64,000 bases of DNA. It comes from Drancourtella massiliensis (lineage in GTDB: Bacteria; Bacillota; Clostridia; Lachnospirales; Lachnospiraceae). Positions 52,231 through 61,702 of this stretch are shown piece after piece; position 1 is the first letter of the stretch, and each line of letters opens with the position of its first letter. A model generated the notes under the pieces. The model made no database searches. It worked only from the letters and a program-made list of their open reading frames with translations, and was not told the DNA's origin. The stretch spans positions 62,001 through 126,000 of the forward strand of contig NZ_JACJKH010000002.1 of assembly GCF_016900655.1 (NCBI RefSeq), read 5' to 3'. The position numbers and the translations under genes are program-made.

Positions 52231-52569
52231 TTATTGATAGCGCAGATAATCAGCTGCCATTTCAATCAGTTCTTTTGGGTAAAGAGTACCGTGAGAAAGA
52301 AATCCGGGAAAGAAGGCCCGGAGCTGCGCTTCGTTGGCGGCCGCTATCTGGCAGACAGTGCGGATCGCCCTCGCGATACTTGGGACAGAGACGTGATACA
52401 TTTCGGCAATCGGCCGGTAGATTTCCTTTTGGATGTTACACAGACAATGCTCGTCTTCCATTACAAGAAAGACGGCCTCCTTCAGATAGTAAAAGCCTTT
52501 GTATCTCCCTGAAATTCCGATGCTTTTCAGAAAGATACTTAATTTTTCTTCCATATTTGATGTTGTCAT
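52231..52569 (-). CDS. Free-standing Spo0A C-terminal-domain protein
   Basis: 112 residues corresponding only to the DNA-binding domain of Spo0A. FLKSIGISGRYKGFYYLKEAV matches the first helices, IYRPIAEMYHVSVPSIARAIR the helix-turn-helix, and PKELIEMAADYLR the last helix. There is no receiver domain, so it is not controlled by phosphorylation. It could bind 0A-box-like sites as a competitor or a dedicated regulator. GGAGG lies 8 nt before the ATG. It stands alone downstream of pyrI. Confidence 0.85.
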   Translation of the reverse strand: MTTSNMEEKLSIFLKSIGISGRYKGFYYLKEAVFLVMEDEHCLCNIQKEIYRPIAEMYHVSVPSIARAIRTVCQIAAANEAQLRAFFPGFLSHGTLYPKELIEMAADYLRYQ

Positions 52570-52726
52570 CTTTGTTTCCTCCTTGGTTGGCCGGAAGCTT
52601 ACATAACCTTTATATAAAAAGGGAGGAAAAAAGAAAGTCAAGATATGCAACAAAACGTGGCATTTTAACACGCACACCTAAAATATGGATAAAAAGAACC
52701 GGGAGGGCATCAGCCCTCCCGGCAGT

Positions 52727-53167
52727 TTATTTTCTATGATACTTTTCTTCGCAGTATTTGCAGCGGTACTCTTCACGTTCCGGATCCGTCAGAATAAACA
52801 CATGATCCAGCTCCTGCTCGATGGAAGTGATGCATCTCGGGTTTTTGCAGCGGATCACATTGGTGATTTTTTTCGGAAGCTTCAGAGACATTTTATCTAC
52901 AATTTTTTCATTCTCAATGATGTTTACTGTAATATTGTGATCGATGAAACCAAGGATGTCCAGATCGATCATCTCCAGCGGACACTCAATCTTGATGATG
53001 TCCTTTTTCCCCATCTTGTTGCTTTTTGCGTTCTTGATAATCGCGACACAGCAGTCCAGCTTGTCGAGACGCAGATATTTGTAAATATCCATACTTTTTC
53101 CTGCCTGGATATGATCCAGTACAAAGCCTTCGGAGATTCTTCCGATATTCAATGTATTTTTAACCAT
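52727..53167 (-). CDS. pyrI: Aspartate carbamoyltransferase, regulatory chain
   Basis: 146 residues. Allosteric nucleotide-binding subunit of ATCase. The nucleotide domain (NTLNIGRISEGFVLDHI) is followed by the zinc domain with CKNPRC and CKYCEE. It lies 26 nt after pyrB in the order typical of regulated ATCase. Many Gram-positives lack PyrI, while Clostridia often have it. Confidence 0.95.
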   Translation of the reverse strand: MVKNTLNIGRISEGFVLDHIQAGKSMDIYKYLRLDKLDCCVAIIKNAKSNKMGKKDIIKIECPLEMIDLDILGFIDHNITVNIIENEKIVDKMSLKLPKKITNVIRCKNPRCITSIEQELDHVFILTDPEREEYRCKYCEEKYHRK

Positions 53168-53193
53168 AATTAGCTCCTTTCCAGATTTGCAGA

Positions 53194-54114
53194 TCAGTCG
53201 ACATGGATGTCGAGAAGAGTAAGAATCAGTGCCATCCGTACATAAACACCGTATTTGGCCTGCTTGAAATAAACGGCGCGTGGATCGTCATCCACTTCCA
53301 CGGAGATCTCATTTACTCTCGGGAGCGGGTGGAGCACAAGCATATCCTTGCTGGCAAGTTCCATCTTTTTCTTGTCCAGAATGTAGAAGTCTTTCATACG
53401 GACATAGTCTTCCTCGTTGAAGAAACGTTCTTTCTGAACACGGGTCATGTAAAGGATGTCCAGATCCGGAAGTGCTTCTTCCATACGGACAACCTCTTTG
53501 TATGGAACATTGTTGCGTCTCAGTACATCGTGGCGGATGTAGGTTGGAAGACGCAGCTCCTCAGGGGAGATCAGTACAAAGTTCAGATTGTCATAACGGA
53601 CAAGTGCCTGAATCAGAGAATGGACAGTACGCCCGAACTTCAGATCTCCGCAAAGACCGATTGTCAGGTTGTTAAGACGCCCTTTTAAAGAACGGATCGT
53701 CAGAAGGTCCGTCAGCGTCTGGGTCGGATGCTGGTGTCCCCCGTCACCGGCATTGATAATCGGAATAGAAGAATGGGCAGCGGCTACCATCGGAGCGCCT
53801 TCCTTTGGATGACGCATCGCAACGATGTCAGCATAGCATGCCACAGTCCGAATCGTGTCCGATACACTTTCCCCCTTTGCAGCGGAACTCGAATCGGCAG
53901 AAGAAAAGCCAAGAACACTTCCGCCCAGGTTTAACATGGCAGCTTCATGACTTAAACGGGTACGGGTACTTGGCTCATAAAACAATGTTGCTAATTTTTT
54001 TCCTGCACAGGCATGTGCATATTTCGCTGGATTATTTTCAATATCATTGGCAAGATCTAAAAGCTTGTCCAGTTCTTCCACGGAAAAGTCCAGCGGACTC
54101 ATTAAGTGTCTCAT
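53194..54114 (-). CDS. pyrB: Aspartate carbamoyltransferase, catalytic chain
   Basis: 306 residues. Forms carbamoyl aspartate in pyrimidine synthesis. Carbamoyl-phosphate site [16 protein letters not shown], then [12 protein letters not shown] and the aspartate loop [10 protein letters not shown] are present. AGGAGG precedes the ATG. A promoter lies in the divergent gap with pheA. Confidence 0.97.
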   Translation of the reverse strand: MRHLMSPLDFSVEELDKLLDLANDIENNPAKYAHACAGKKLATLFYEPSTRTRLSHEAAMLNLGGSVLGFSSADSSSAAKGESVSDTIRTVACYADIVAMRHPKEGAPMVAAAHSSIPIINAGDGGHQHPTQTLTDLLTIRSLKGRLNNLTIGLCGDLKFGRTVHSLIQALVRYDNLNFVLISPEELRLPTYIRHDVLRRNNVPYKEVVRMEEALPDLDILYMTRVQKERFFNEEDYVRMKDFYILDKKKMELASKDMLVLHPLPRVNEISVEVDDDPRAVYFKQAKYGVYVRMALILTLLDIHVD

Positions 54115-54149
54115 ATAACATCCTCCTCTTGCTACCTAGCTCTCCTAAT

Positions 54150-54178
54150 AATATATAATAAATTGATCTTGTTTTCAA
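54150..54178 (-). promoter_or_regulatory. Promoter of pyrB-pyrI
   Basis: On the minus strand: TTGAAA (54178-54173), 17-bp spacer, TATATT (54155-54150). No PyrR-type terminator/antiterminator leader fits in the short 5' UTR. Confidence 0.6.
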
Positions 54179-54258
54179 CAGCCAATTCAAATATGAACGT
54201 AGATTTTGCAGAAGAAATGTATTATAATATGGAAGAGTTTAAGCGAAGGAGGAAGCAG

Positions 54259-55389
54259 ATGGCATCGTTAGAGGAACTGCGCGGTGAGCTGGATTGTCTT
54301 GATGAGCAGATCATCGCTTTATTTGAAAAACGGATGGAAGTCTGTTCTTTAGTTGCAGACTATAAGATTGAAAATGGAAGAAAAGTCTATGACCGGGCAA
54401 GGGAGCAGGAGAAGCTGCTAAAAGCAGCATCCCGGGTGGAGCATGCGTACAACAAGAAAGGAGTACAGGAGCTGTTTACCCTTCTGATGTCGGTCAGCAG
54501 GAAACTTCAATATCAGAAACTTTCCGCCTGCGGGACAACGGGGAGACTTCCGTTTATAGAAGTAAAAGAGCTGGATGTAAAGAATTCACGGATTGTATTC
54601 CAGGGAGTGGAGGGAGCCTACAGTGAGGCGGCGCTGAAGCAGTATTTCGGAGATGAAGTCAACAGTTATCATGTACGTACCTGGAAAGATGCGATGGACG
54701 CCATCGAGGATGGAGCAGCGGATTTTGCCGTGCTCCCGATTGAGAATTCTTCAGCAGGCGCAGTGAATGAGGTATACGATCTGCTTGTAGAATATGAAAA
54801 TTATATCGTGGGAGAGACCGTGCTTCCGGTCAGCCATGTACTTGCGGGACTGAAGGGGAGCAAAGAGGATGAGATCACAAGAGTCTATTCCCATCCGCAG
54901 GGGCTGATGCAGTGTGAGAAATATCTGTATGACCATCCTGCAATGGAGAAGATCAGCGTACCGAATACTGCGGTTGCGGCACGCAAGATTGTGGAGGAGC
55001 AGGATGTGCACCATGCGGCAATCTGCAGCGCCTACGCGGCTTCTTTGTACGGACTGGAAATTCTGCGGGAGCAGGTCAACGACAACCGTCATAATTCCAC
55101 CCGCTTTATTATTGTGACCAACCAGAAGATTTTTCTGGAGCATGCGGACAAGATCAGTATCTGTTTTGAACTTCCGCACGAGAGCGGCTCGCTTTATCAG
55201 ATACTGTCCCACTTTATCTACAACGATCTCAATATGACAAAGATCGAATCACGGCCGATCGAGGACAGGCCTTGGGAATACCGCTTTTTCGTGGACTTTG
55301 AGGGGAATCTGGCAGACGGAGGCGTGAAAAACGCGATCCGGGGACTGCGTGAAGAGACGAAGAGCATGAAAATACTGGGGAACTACTAG
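54259..55389 (+). CDS. pheA: Bifunctional chorismate mutase/prephenate dehydratase
   Basis: 376 residues. The chorismate mutase domain (1-85, LEELRGELDCLDEQIIALFEKRMEV) is fused to prephenate dehydratase (about 105-285, FQGVEGAYSEAAL, with STRFIIV) and a C-terminal ACT domain (about 295-376, ESGSLYQILSHF, ESRP) for Phe feedback. The start at 54259 has AAGGAGG 6 nt upstream. A TATAAT sits at 54223-54228 with a weak -35. No T-box precedes it, unlike aroF-aroB. Confidence 0.95.
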   Translation: MASLEELRGELDCLDEQIIALFEKRMEVCSLVADYKIENGRKVYDRAREQEKLLKAASRVEHAYNKKGVQELFTLLMSVSRKLQYQKLSACGTTGRLPFIEVKELDVKNSRIVFQGVEGAYSEAALKQYFGDEVNSYHVRTWKDAMDAIEDGAADFAVLPIENSSAGAVNEVYDLLVEYENYIVGETVLPVSHVLAGLKGSKEDEITRVYSHPQGLMQCEKYLYDHPAMEKISVPNTAVAARKIVEEQDVHHAAICSAYAASLYGLEILREQVNDNRHNSTRFIIVTNQKIFLEHADKISICFELPHESGSLYQILSHFIYNDLNMTKIESRPIEDRPWEYRFFVDFEGNLADGGVKNAIRGLREETKSMKILGNY

Positions 55390-55413
55390 AAAACAGAAAA
55401 GAAGGAAGAGAAG

Positions 55414-56706
55414 ATGCATACAAACGAACTGATGATTTACAGAAATATGGAATATGGTCGGATTCTCCAGGATATGACTTTTCTGATGGAGCATGCGGGA
55501 AGTGATTATTATAATCCGGAGGATCTGAAAAATCTGTTCTTTGAATGTGTCAATAAGATCCTTGAGCTTTCGGAACAGCATGGTCTGGAGGGAAATCTGT
55601 GGCATACCTATCTGACATTTCTGCTCGTTAACGACGAAAATGCCTACAGCACAGCCTGCGAGATCCGGGGAGCGGTTGAGGGAAGTGTCAATGACGTGGC
55701 GCTGCATGATTTCGCGATTATGAAGGAGCTGTTTGACTATGATGTAAAGGGGCTCGGTGAGAAACTAGGCACGAAAGCCCACAGGATTTTATTTGACTAT
55801 CAGGGAACGAGGCAGGAAGGACATGTCTACAACCGTAGGGTAAGAGACCGAATCTGCACGTTGGCTGTCCACCTTGCAGGGACTTCTTCTCCGGAAGAAT
55901 TTAAAACAGTCATGACCCAGTTTTACAAGGAGTTCGGGGTAGGGAAATTCGGGCTTCACAAGGCTTTTCGGGTCGAACATACTAAAGAGGGTGCCAGGAT
56001 TGTTCCGATTACCAAGATTGCCCATGTCAGACTGGATGATCTGGTAGGATATGAGATCCCAAAGAAGAAGCTGATTGAAAATACAGAGGCTTTTGTACGG
56101 GGAAGAAAGGCGAATAACTGCCTGCTGTTTGGGGACGCGGGAACCGGAAAGTCCACTTCCATCAAGGCAATTCTGAATCAGTACTATGAAGAAGGACTGC
56201 GTATGATCGAAGTGTACAAGCACCAGTTCCAGGATCTCAATGATATCATTGCCCAGATCAAAAACAGGAATTACAAGTTTATCATTTACATGGATGATCT
56301 TTCTTTCGAAGAATTTGAGATTGAATATAAATATCTGAAAGCGGTGATTGAAGGCGGTCTGGAGCGTAAGCCGGATAACGTTCTGATCTATGCCACATCC
56401 AACAGAAGACATCTGGTACGGGAACAGTGGAGCGATAAAAATGACAGAAGAGATGATGATCTTCACACATCGGATACGGTACAGGAGAAGCTGTCCCTTG
56501 TGGCAAGATTTGGGGTATCAATCTTTTTTGTCGGTCCGGATAAGAAGGAGTTCCAGAATATTGTTCTCGAACTTGCGAAGCGTAACGGCATTCAGATGGA
56601 GGAAAACGAACTTCTGCTGCAGGCAAATCAATGGGAGATGACCCACGGCGGCAGATCAGGAAGAACAGCACAGCAGTTTATTGACTACCTGCTGGGGAAA
56701 GCATAA
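55414..56706 (+). CDS. DUF815-family ATPase
   Basis: 430 residues. An N-terminal helical region (1-200) is followed by an AAA-like P-loop domain with Walker A GDAGTGKS (240-247), Walker B FIIYMDDLSFEE and a sensor-like IYATSNRRHLV. DUF815 proteins have no established function; the fold suggests a remodelling or loader ATPase. It lies 24 nt after pheA and 26 nt before the cysteine desulfidase gene, so it may be cotranscribed with either. Confidence 0.85.
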   Translation: MHTNELMIYRNMEYGRILQDMTFLMEHAGSDYYNPEDLKNLFFECVNKILELSEQHGLEGNLWHTYLTFLLVNDENAYSTACEIRGAVEGSVNDVALHDFAIMKELFDYDVKGLGEKLGTKAHRILFDYQGTRQEGHVYNRRVRDRICTLAVHLAGTSSPEEFKTVMTQFYKEFGVGKFGLHKAFRVEHTKEGARIVPITKIAHVRLDDLVGYEIPKKKLIENTEAFVRGRKANNCLLFGDAGTGKSTSIKAILNQYYEEGLRMIEVYKHQFQDLNDIIAQIKNRNYKFIIYMDDLSFEEFEIEYKYLKAVIEGGLERKPDNVLIYATSNRRHLVREQWSDKNDRRDDDLHTSDTVQEKLSLVARFGVSIFFVGPDKKEFQNIVLELAKRNGIQMEENELLLQANQWEMTHGGRSGRTAQQFIDYLLGKA

Positions 56707-56732
56707 AACATAAGAAAAGAGAGGATGAGACG

Positions 56733-58019
56733 ATGAAAAAAGAGGATGTAAAGTATGGAGCGTATGTGCAGATTTTAAAGGAAGAGCTGGTACCGGCAAT
56801 GGGATGTACGGAGCCGATCGCACTGGCTTATGCGGCAGCGAAGGCAAGAGAAGTCCTTGGGGAAAAACCGGATACAGTGAAGATCGGCGCAAGCGGAAGT
56901 ATTATTAAAAATGTAAAATCGGTCATTGTACCGAACACAGATCATCTCAAAGGAATCCCGGCGGCAGCGGCGGCCGGAATCATTGCGGGAAAACCGGAAA
57001 AAGAGCTGGAAGTTATCGCAGAAGTATCCAAAGAACAGATTGAGGAGATGAAGGACTTCCTTCAAAATGCAGATATTTCCGTAGAATACGTGGACAACGG
57101 CATCACTTTCGACATCATTGTGACAGAGACAAAAGGGGAATCCAGCGCGACAGTACGGATCGCGAACTATCATACAAACATTGTCCTGATCGAAAAGAAC
57201 GGACAGGTGCTTTTTGAAGAAAAGGTAGAAGGAGAAAAAGAAGAGGGACTGACGGACCGCTCTCTTTTGAATATGAAAGATATTCTGGATTTTGCAGAAA
57301 CCGTGGACATCGAAGATGTCAGAGAAGTGATCGGACGCCAGATCCGGTATAATACGGCGATTGCACAGGAGGGATTAAAAGGAAACTATGGTGCAAATAT
57401 CGGAAGTGTTCTTCTCGAAATGGAAGGGGACAATATCCGTGTCCGGGCAAAAGCGATGGCAGCAGCAGGATCTGACGCGAGAATGAACGGATGTGAACTT
57501 CCGGTAATCATTAATTCAGGAAGCGGCAATCAGGGAATGACCTGCTCTCTTCCGGTGATTGAATATGCTAAAGAACTGAATTCCGGGGAGGAAAAGCTGT
57601 ACCGGGCACTGACGTTGTCAAACCTTGTGGCAATCCATCAGAAGACCGGAATCGGAAGATTGTCCGCATACTGTGGGGCAGTCTGCGCAGGTGCGGCGGC
57701 AGGAGCCGGAATCGCTTATCTGCACGGAGGCGGATATGAAGAGATTGCACATACGGTAGTCAATGCGCTTGCGATCGTATCCGGAATTGTCTGCGACGGG
57801 GCAAAGGCATCCTGCGCAGCCAAGATCGCATCTTCAGTGGAGGCGGGAATTCTTGGATATAACATGTATAAATGCGGACAGCAGTTCTATGCAGGCGATG
57901 GTATCGTGACGAAAGGCGTTGATGAAACGATCAGAAATATCGGACGTCTTGGCAAAGAAGGCATGAGGGAGACTAATGTCGAGATCATTGATATCATGGT
58001 AGGAGAAGGGTGTAAATAA
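56733..58019 (+). CDS. L-cysteine desulfidase family protein (CyuA/YhaM-like)
   Basis: 428 residues of the UPF0597 family. AMGCTEPIALAYAAAKARE is the N-terminal signature. Three further conserved Cys (NQGMTCSLP, CGAVCAG, CDGAKASCAAK) are candidate Fe-S ligands, as in serine dehydratase-like enzymes. Members break L-cysteine into pyruvate, ammonia and sulfide. This could supply sulfide or detoxify cysteine. The start has GAGAGG upstream. Confidence 0.85.
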   Translation: MKKEDVKYGAYVQILKEELVPAMGCTEPIALAYAAAKAREVLGEKPDTVKIGASGSIIKNVKSVIVPNTDHLKGIPAAAAAGIIAGKPEKELEVIAEVSKEQIEEMKDFLQNADISVEYVDNGITFDIIVTETKGESSATVRIANYHTNIVLIEKNGQVLFEEKVEGEKEEGLTDRSLLNMKDILDFAETVDIEDVREVIGRQIRYNTAIAQEGLKGNYGANIGSVLLEMEGDNIRVRAKAMAAAGSDARMNGCELPVIINSGSGNQGMTCSLPVIEYAKELNSGEEKLYRALTLSNLVAIHQKTGIGRLSAYCGAVCAGAAAGAGIAYLHGGGYEEIAHTVVNALAIVSGIVCDGAKASCAAKIASSVEAGILGYNMYKCGQQFYAGDGIVTKGVDETIRNIGRLGKEGMRETNVEIIDIMVGEGCK

Positions 58020-58037
58020 ACGAAAGTAGGTGAAAAG

Positions 58038-58757
58038 ATGCCGGCTTTTTTCGATGACATCGAAGCATTTCGCGGGGATGGAAGCAGAAACGAAAAGGGA
58101 GAATCACTGGAAGCGTTTCTGGAAAAGTATGATCCTTACAAATACAAAAATCCATGCTGTACGGTGGACATGGCAGTATTCGGGTATTCCGGAACAGAAC
58201 CGGATCGGGCAGAGGACCTGAAAGTCCTCCTGATCCGGAGAAAGAATCATCCGAGTATCGGAGACTGGGCACTGCCTGGCGGGTTTATCGATCTTTATGA
58301 AGATCTGGAAGAATCCGCAAAACGGGAACTTTATGAAGAGACACATATTGAAGGAGTCGAGACAGAGCAGATCCGGGCCTTCGGGGATGTCAGAAGAGAC
58401 CCGAGAGCGAGAGTGATCACTACTGCATTTATGGCTCTTGTCCGGCTGGAAGATGTGAAAGCACAGGCAGGCGATGATGCGAAGGATGCGGCCTGGTTTA
58501 CAATTGATGTCAGCGAAAAAGAGACAGAAGAAGGGAGCTTCTATGCGATGGAGCTTTCTAATCCGGAACGGAAGCTTCTGTTGAAACCTTTGGTCTGTCT
58601 CCGGGAAACCGGGGAATTGATCCGAAAAGAAGAGACTGTCATCCGGGACCGCGGCCATGTGGCATCTGATCATGCGGCCATTCTGCTTCTTGCCTGGCTG
58701 AAACTGAAACGCAGGATGGAAAACGCAAGAGCAAAAAAGGAGACAAAAATCAAATGA
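58038..58757 (+). CDS. Nudix hydrolase
   Basis: 239 residues. The Nudix box is at about 89-111 (GGFIDLYEDLEESAKRELYE, then ETHI), with the REXXEE core intact; the usual Gly after EE-x is His. An N-terminal extension of about 40 residues and a C-terminal helical tail enlarge it. The substrate is unknown; ADP-ribose-type compounds are common for this subgroup. It overlaps prmA by ATGA, so it is translated with it. Confidence 0.85.
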   Translation: MPAFFDDIEAFRGDGSRNEKGESLEAFLEKYDPYKYKNPCCTVDMAVFGYSGTEPDRAEDLKVLLIRRKNHPSIGDWALPGGFIDLYEDLEESAKRELYEETHIEGVETEQIRAFGDVRRDPRARVITTAFMALVRLEDVKAQAGDDAKDAAWFTIDVSEKETEEGSFYAMELSNPERKLLLKPLVCLRETGELIRKEETVIRDRGHVASDHAAILLLAWLKLKRRMENARAKKETKIK

Positions 58758-59725
58758 AATGGAATAAATTCAGACTACAGACGACAACTCAGGCGGAGGA
58801 TGTTGTCAGTAGTATTCTTACGGACATCGGAATCGAGGGCGTGGAGATCGAGGACAAGGTTCCGCTTACACAGAAAGAAAAGGAGCAGATGTTTGTTGAC
58901 ATTCTGCCGGAGACCGCACTGGATGACGGCGTGGCGTATTTAAGTTTTTATCTGGAAGAGAGCGAGGACAAAGAAGCAGTTCTTGAGAAAGTCAGAAATG
59001 AACTGGACGAAATGAGAGAATTCATGGATCTGGGACCTTGCACGATCGAGGAATCCCAGACCGAGGATGTGGACTGGGTCAATAACTGGAAACAGTATTT
59101 CCATCAGTTTTACGTGGATGATATCCTGATTATTCCGTCCTGGGAAGACGTAAAGCCGGAAGATGAAGGAAAGATGATTATCCATATCGATCCGGGAACC
59201 GCGTTTGGAACCGGGATGCATGAGACAACACAGCTGTGCATCCGGCAGATTAAAAAGTATGTGACAGATACCACACGAATTCTGGATGTAGGATGCGGAA
59301 GCGGAATTCTCGGCATGCTGGCACTGAAATTTGGCGCAGACTATTCCGTAGGAACGGATCTGGATCCGTGCGCGATTGACGCCACTCACGAAAACATGAA
59401 AGAAAACGGGGTGTCAAAAGATCGCTATGAGGTCATGATCGGAAATATCATCGATGATAAAGAAATTCAGGATCGTGTCGGATATGAAAAATACGATATT
59501 GTCGCAGCCAATATTCTTGCGGATGTTCTTGTCACACTGACTCCGGTGATAGTAAATCAGCTGAAACCGGGTGGAATTTATATTACAAGCGGTATTATTG
59601 ACGACAAGGAAGAAGTCGTAAAACAGGCGGTGAGCGATGCGGGACTGGAGCTTCTTGATGTGACATATCAGGGAGAATGGGTCTGCGTCACAGCGAGAAA
59701 GCCGCTGGAAAAGGCGGGAGAGTAA
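58754..59725 (+). CDS. prmA: Ribosomal protein L11 methyltransferase
   Basis: 323 residues. SAM-dependent trimethylation of L11. The N-terminal L11-recognition domain (1-120) is followed by DPGTAFGTGMHETTQLC, the SAM motif DVGCGSGILGML and NILADVLVTL. It begins within the Nudix stop codon and is 5 nt from rsmE. The order prmA-rsmE-mtaB is conserved in Firmicutes, but here other genes intervene before mtaB. Confidence 0.96.
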   Translation: MKWNKFRLQTTTQAEDVVSSILTDIGIEGVEIEDKVPLTQKEKEQMFVDILPETALDDGVAYLSFYLEESEDKEAVLEKVRNELDEMREFMDLGPCTIEESQTEDVDWVNNWKQYFHQFYVDDILIIPSWEDVKPEDEGKMIIHIDPGTAFGTGMHETTQLCIRQIKKYVTDTTRILDVGCGSGILGMLALKFGADYSVGTDLDPCAIDATHENMKENGVSKDRYEVMIGNIIDDKEIQDRVGYEKYDIVAANILADVLVTLTPVIVNQLKPGGIYITSGIIDDKEEVVKQAVSDAGLELLDVTYQGEWVCVTARKPLEKAGE

Positions 59726-59730
59726 TCGGT

Positions 59731-60471
59731 ATGCAGCATTTTTTTGTGACACCGGAACAGGTGGAGGAAGAAGAGATTACGATTACGGGAAGTGATGTGA
59801 ACCATATCCGGAATGTGCTGCGCATGAAGAAAGGCGAACAGCTTGAAATCAGTGACGGCAATAACAAAAAATATCTGTGTGAGATCCGGGAAATGACTTC
59901 GGATACAGTCCGGGCAGGGATTCTGGAGATTTACCAGACGGATACGGAGCCGGCCTGCCGGACCGTCCTGTTTCAGGGCCTGCCGAAAAGCGACAAGATG
60001 GACTGGATTGTGCAGAAGGCCGTGGAACTTGGTGTATCCGAGATTGTTCCGATGGCTACCCGCAGGGCGGTTGTAAAGCTTGATGCGAAGAAAGCAAAAA
60101 AGAAGACAGACCGCTGGCAGGCAATTGCCGAGAGCGCCGCAAAACAGGCGGGACGCGGAGTGATACCTGAGGTTCACGATGTGATGAGCTTTTCGGATGC
60201 ACTTGCTTTTGGCAGGGTACTGGATCATGTACTCATACCGTATGAACTTGCCGAAGGAATGGAAGAGACGAGAAAACAGTTTCAGTCACTGAAAAAGGGA
60301 GAATCTTTAGGGATCTTTATCGGGCCGGAAGGCGGATTTGAGGTGGAAGAAGTAGAAAAAGCCGTAGCGGAAGCCGGAGCGGCTTCGGTTACACTTGGAA
60401 AACGGATCCTGCGTACCGAGACGGCGGGACTATTTGTACTTTCTGTTCTCTCGTATCTGATGGAAGAATAA
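59731..60471 (+). CDS. rsmE: 16S rRNA (uracil-1498 N3)-methyltransferase
   Basis: 246 residues. An N-terminal PUA-like domain (MQHFFVTPEQ, HIRNVLRMKKGE) is followed by the SPOUT knot with IGPEGGFEVEEVE and LGKRILRTETAG. The ATG at 59731 follows prmA by 5 nt. Methylates the decoding region of 16S rRNA. Confidence 0.96.
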   Translation: MQHFFVTPEQVEEEEITITGSDVNHIRNVLRMKKGEQLEISDGNNKKYLCEIREMTSDTVRAGILEIYQTDTEPACRTVLFQGLPKSDKMDWIVQKAVELGVSEIVPMATRRAVVKLDAKKAKKKTDRWQAIAESAAKQAGRGVIPEVHDVMSFSDALAFGRVLDHVLIPYELAEGMEETRKQFQSLKKGESLGIFIGPEGGFEVEEVEKAVAEAGAASVTLGKRILRTETAGLFVLSVLSYLMEE

Positions 60472-60533
60472 AACCGGTGTCAAGATCCGGAAGAAATCAT
60501 ATGGTAATAAAAAAGGCGGAAAGGTAAGATCTG

Positions 60534-61691
60534 ATGGAAGTATATTTGGACAATTCGGCAACAACAAAAGCATTTGACGAGGTCGGCGATCTGGTCCGGA
60601 AGGTGATGTGTGAGGACTATGGAAACCCGTCATCCCTGCACCGGAAAGGGATGGAAGCAGAGCAGTATGTCCGCAGCGCGAGGGAGACTTTCGCGAAAAT
60701 CCTGAAAGTCCAGGAAAAGGAGATTTTCTTCACTTCTGGAGGGACAGAAAGCGATAATCTTGCATTGATCGGGACGGCACGGGCATACAAAAGACGCGGT
60801 AACCACCTGATTACAACGGCGATTGAACACCCGGCCATTTTAAATACGATGCGGTATCTGGAAGACGAGGAAGGATTCCGGGTCACCTACCTGCCGGTGG
60901 ACCAGTACGGCAGAGTGAAGCTCTCCGCGCTCCGGGAAGCACTCTGCAAGGAGACGATTCTTGTTTCCATCATGTATGTAAACAATGAGGTCGGATCTGT
61001 TCAGCCGGTCAAGGAGGCGGGCGGCATTGTGAAGGCATACAACAGGGAGATTATTTTCCACTCGGATGCCGTACAGGGATTTGGAAAGTACAGAATTTTT
61101 CCAAAAAGAGAAGGAATCGACCTCCTGACAGTCAGCAGCCACAAGATTCACGGACCGAAAGGAATGGGAGCGCTTTATATCAGCGACAAGGTGAAAATCC
61201 GTCCGATTGTGTTCGGAGGGGAACAGCAGAAAAATATCCGGTCCGGAACGGAAAATGTGCCGGGAATCGCAGGATTTGCTCTGGCTGCAAAAATGGTTTA
61301 TTCGGATCTGGAAGAAAAGACGGCGCGGATGCGGAAACTGAAAGAGCGTTTCATAGAAGGAATCAGGCAGGTGGACCATGTGTCTGTACACGGACTGCCG
61401 GATGAAACAAGCGCTCCGCATATTGTCAGTGTCGGAATTGCCGGAATCCGGAGTGAAGTACTGCTTCATACACTGGAAGAAAAAGGAATCTATGTATCGT
61501 CAGGCTCGGCCTGTTCTTCAAATCATCCTGGTATCAGCGGGGTGTTAAAGGGAATCGGTGTGGAGCGTGAATATCTGGATGCAACACTGCGGTTCAGTCT
61601 TTCAGAGTTCACGACAGAAGAAGAAATTGACTATACGCTGAAAACATTATATAATTGTATACCGATGCTCAGAAGATACAGACGGAGATAA
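60534..61691 (+). CDS. Cysteine desulfurase (NifS/IscS family)
   Basis: 385 residues. PLP enzyme moving sulfur from cysteine onto an active-site Cys. The PLP lysine is Lys204 (SSHKIHGPKG) and the acceptor is Cys327 in SSGSACSS. No IscU follows; the next gene, 11 nt on, is thiI. This pairing is seen in Firmicutes, where a dedicated desulfurase feeds ThiI, so a role in tRNA thiolation is likely. Confidence 0.93.
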   Translation: MEVYLDNSATTKAFDEVGDLVRKVMCEDYGNPSSLHRKGMEAEQYVRSARETFAKILKVQEKEIFFTSGGTESDNLALIGTARAYKRRGNHLITTAIEHPAILNTMRYLEDEEGFRVTYLPVDQYGRVKLSALREALCKETILVSIMYVNNEVGSVQPVKEAGGIVKAYNREIIFHSDAVQGFGKYRIFPKREGIDLLTVSSHKIHGPKGMGALYISDKVKIRPIVFGGEQQKNIRSGTENVPGIAGFALAAKMVYSDLEEKTARMRKLKERFIEGIRQVDHVSVHGLPDETSAPHIVSVGIAGIRSEVLLHTLEEKGIYVSSGSACSSNHPGISGVLKGIGVEREYLDATLRFSLSEFTTEEEIDYTLKTLYNCIPMLRRYRRR

Positions 61692-61702
61692 AGGAGAAAG
61701 AA

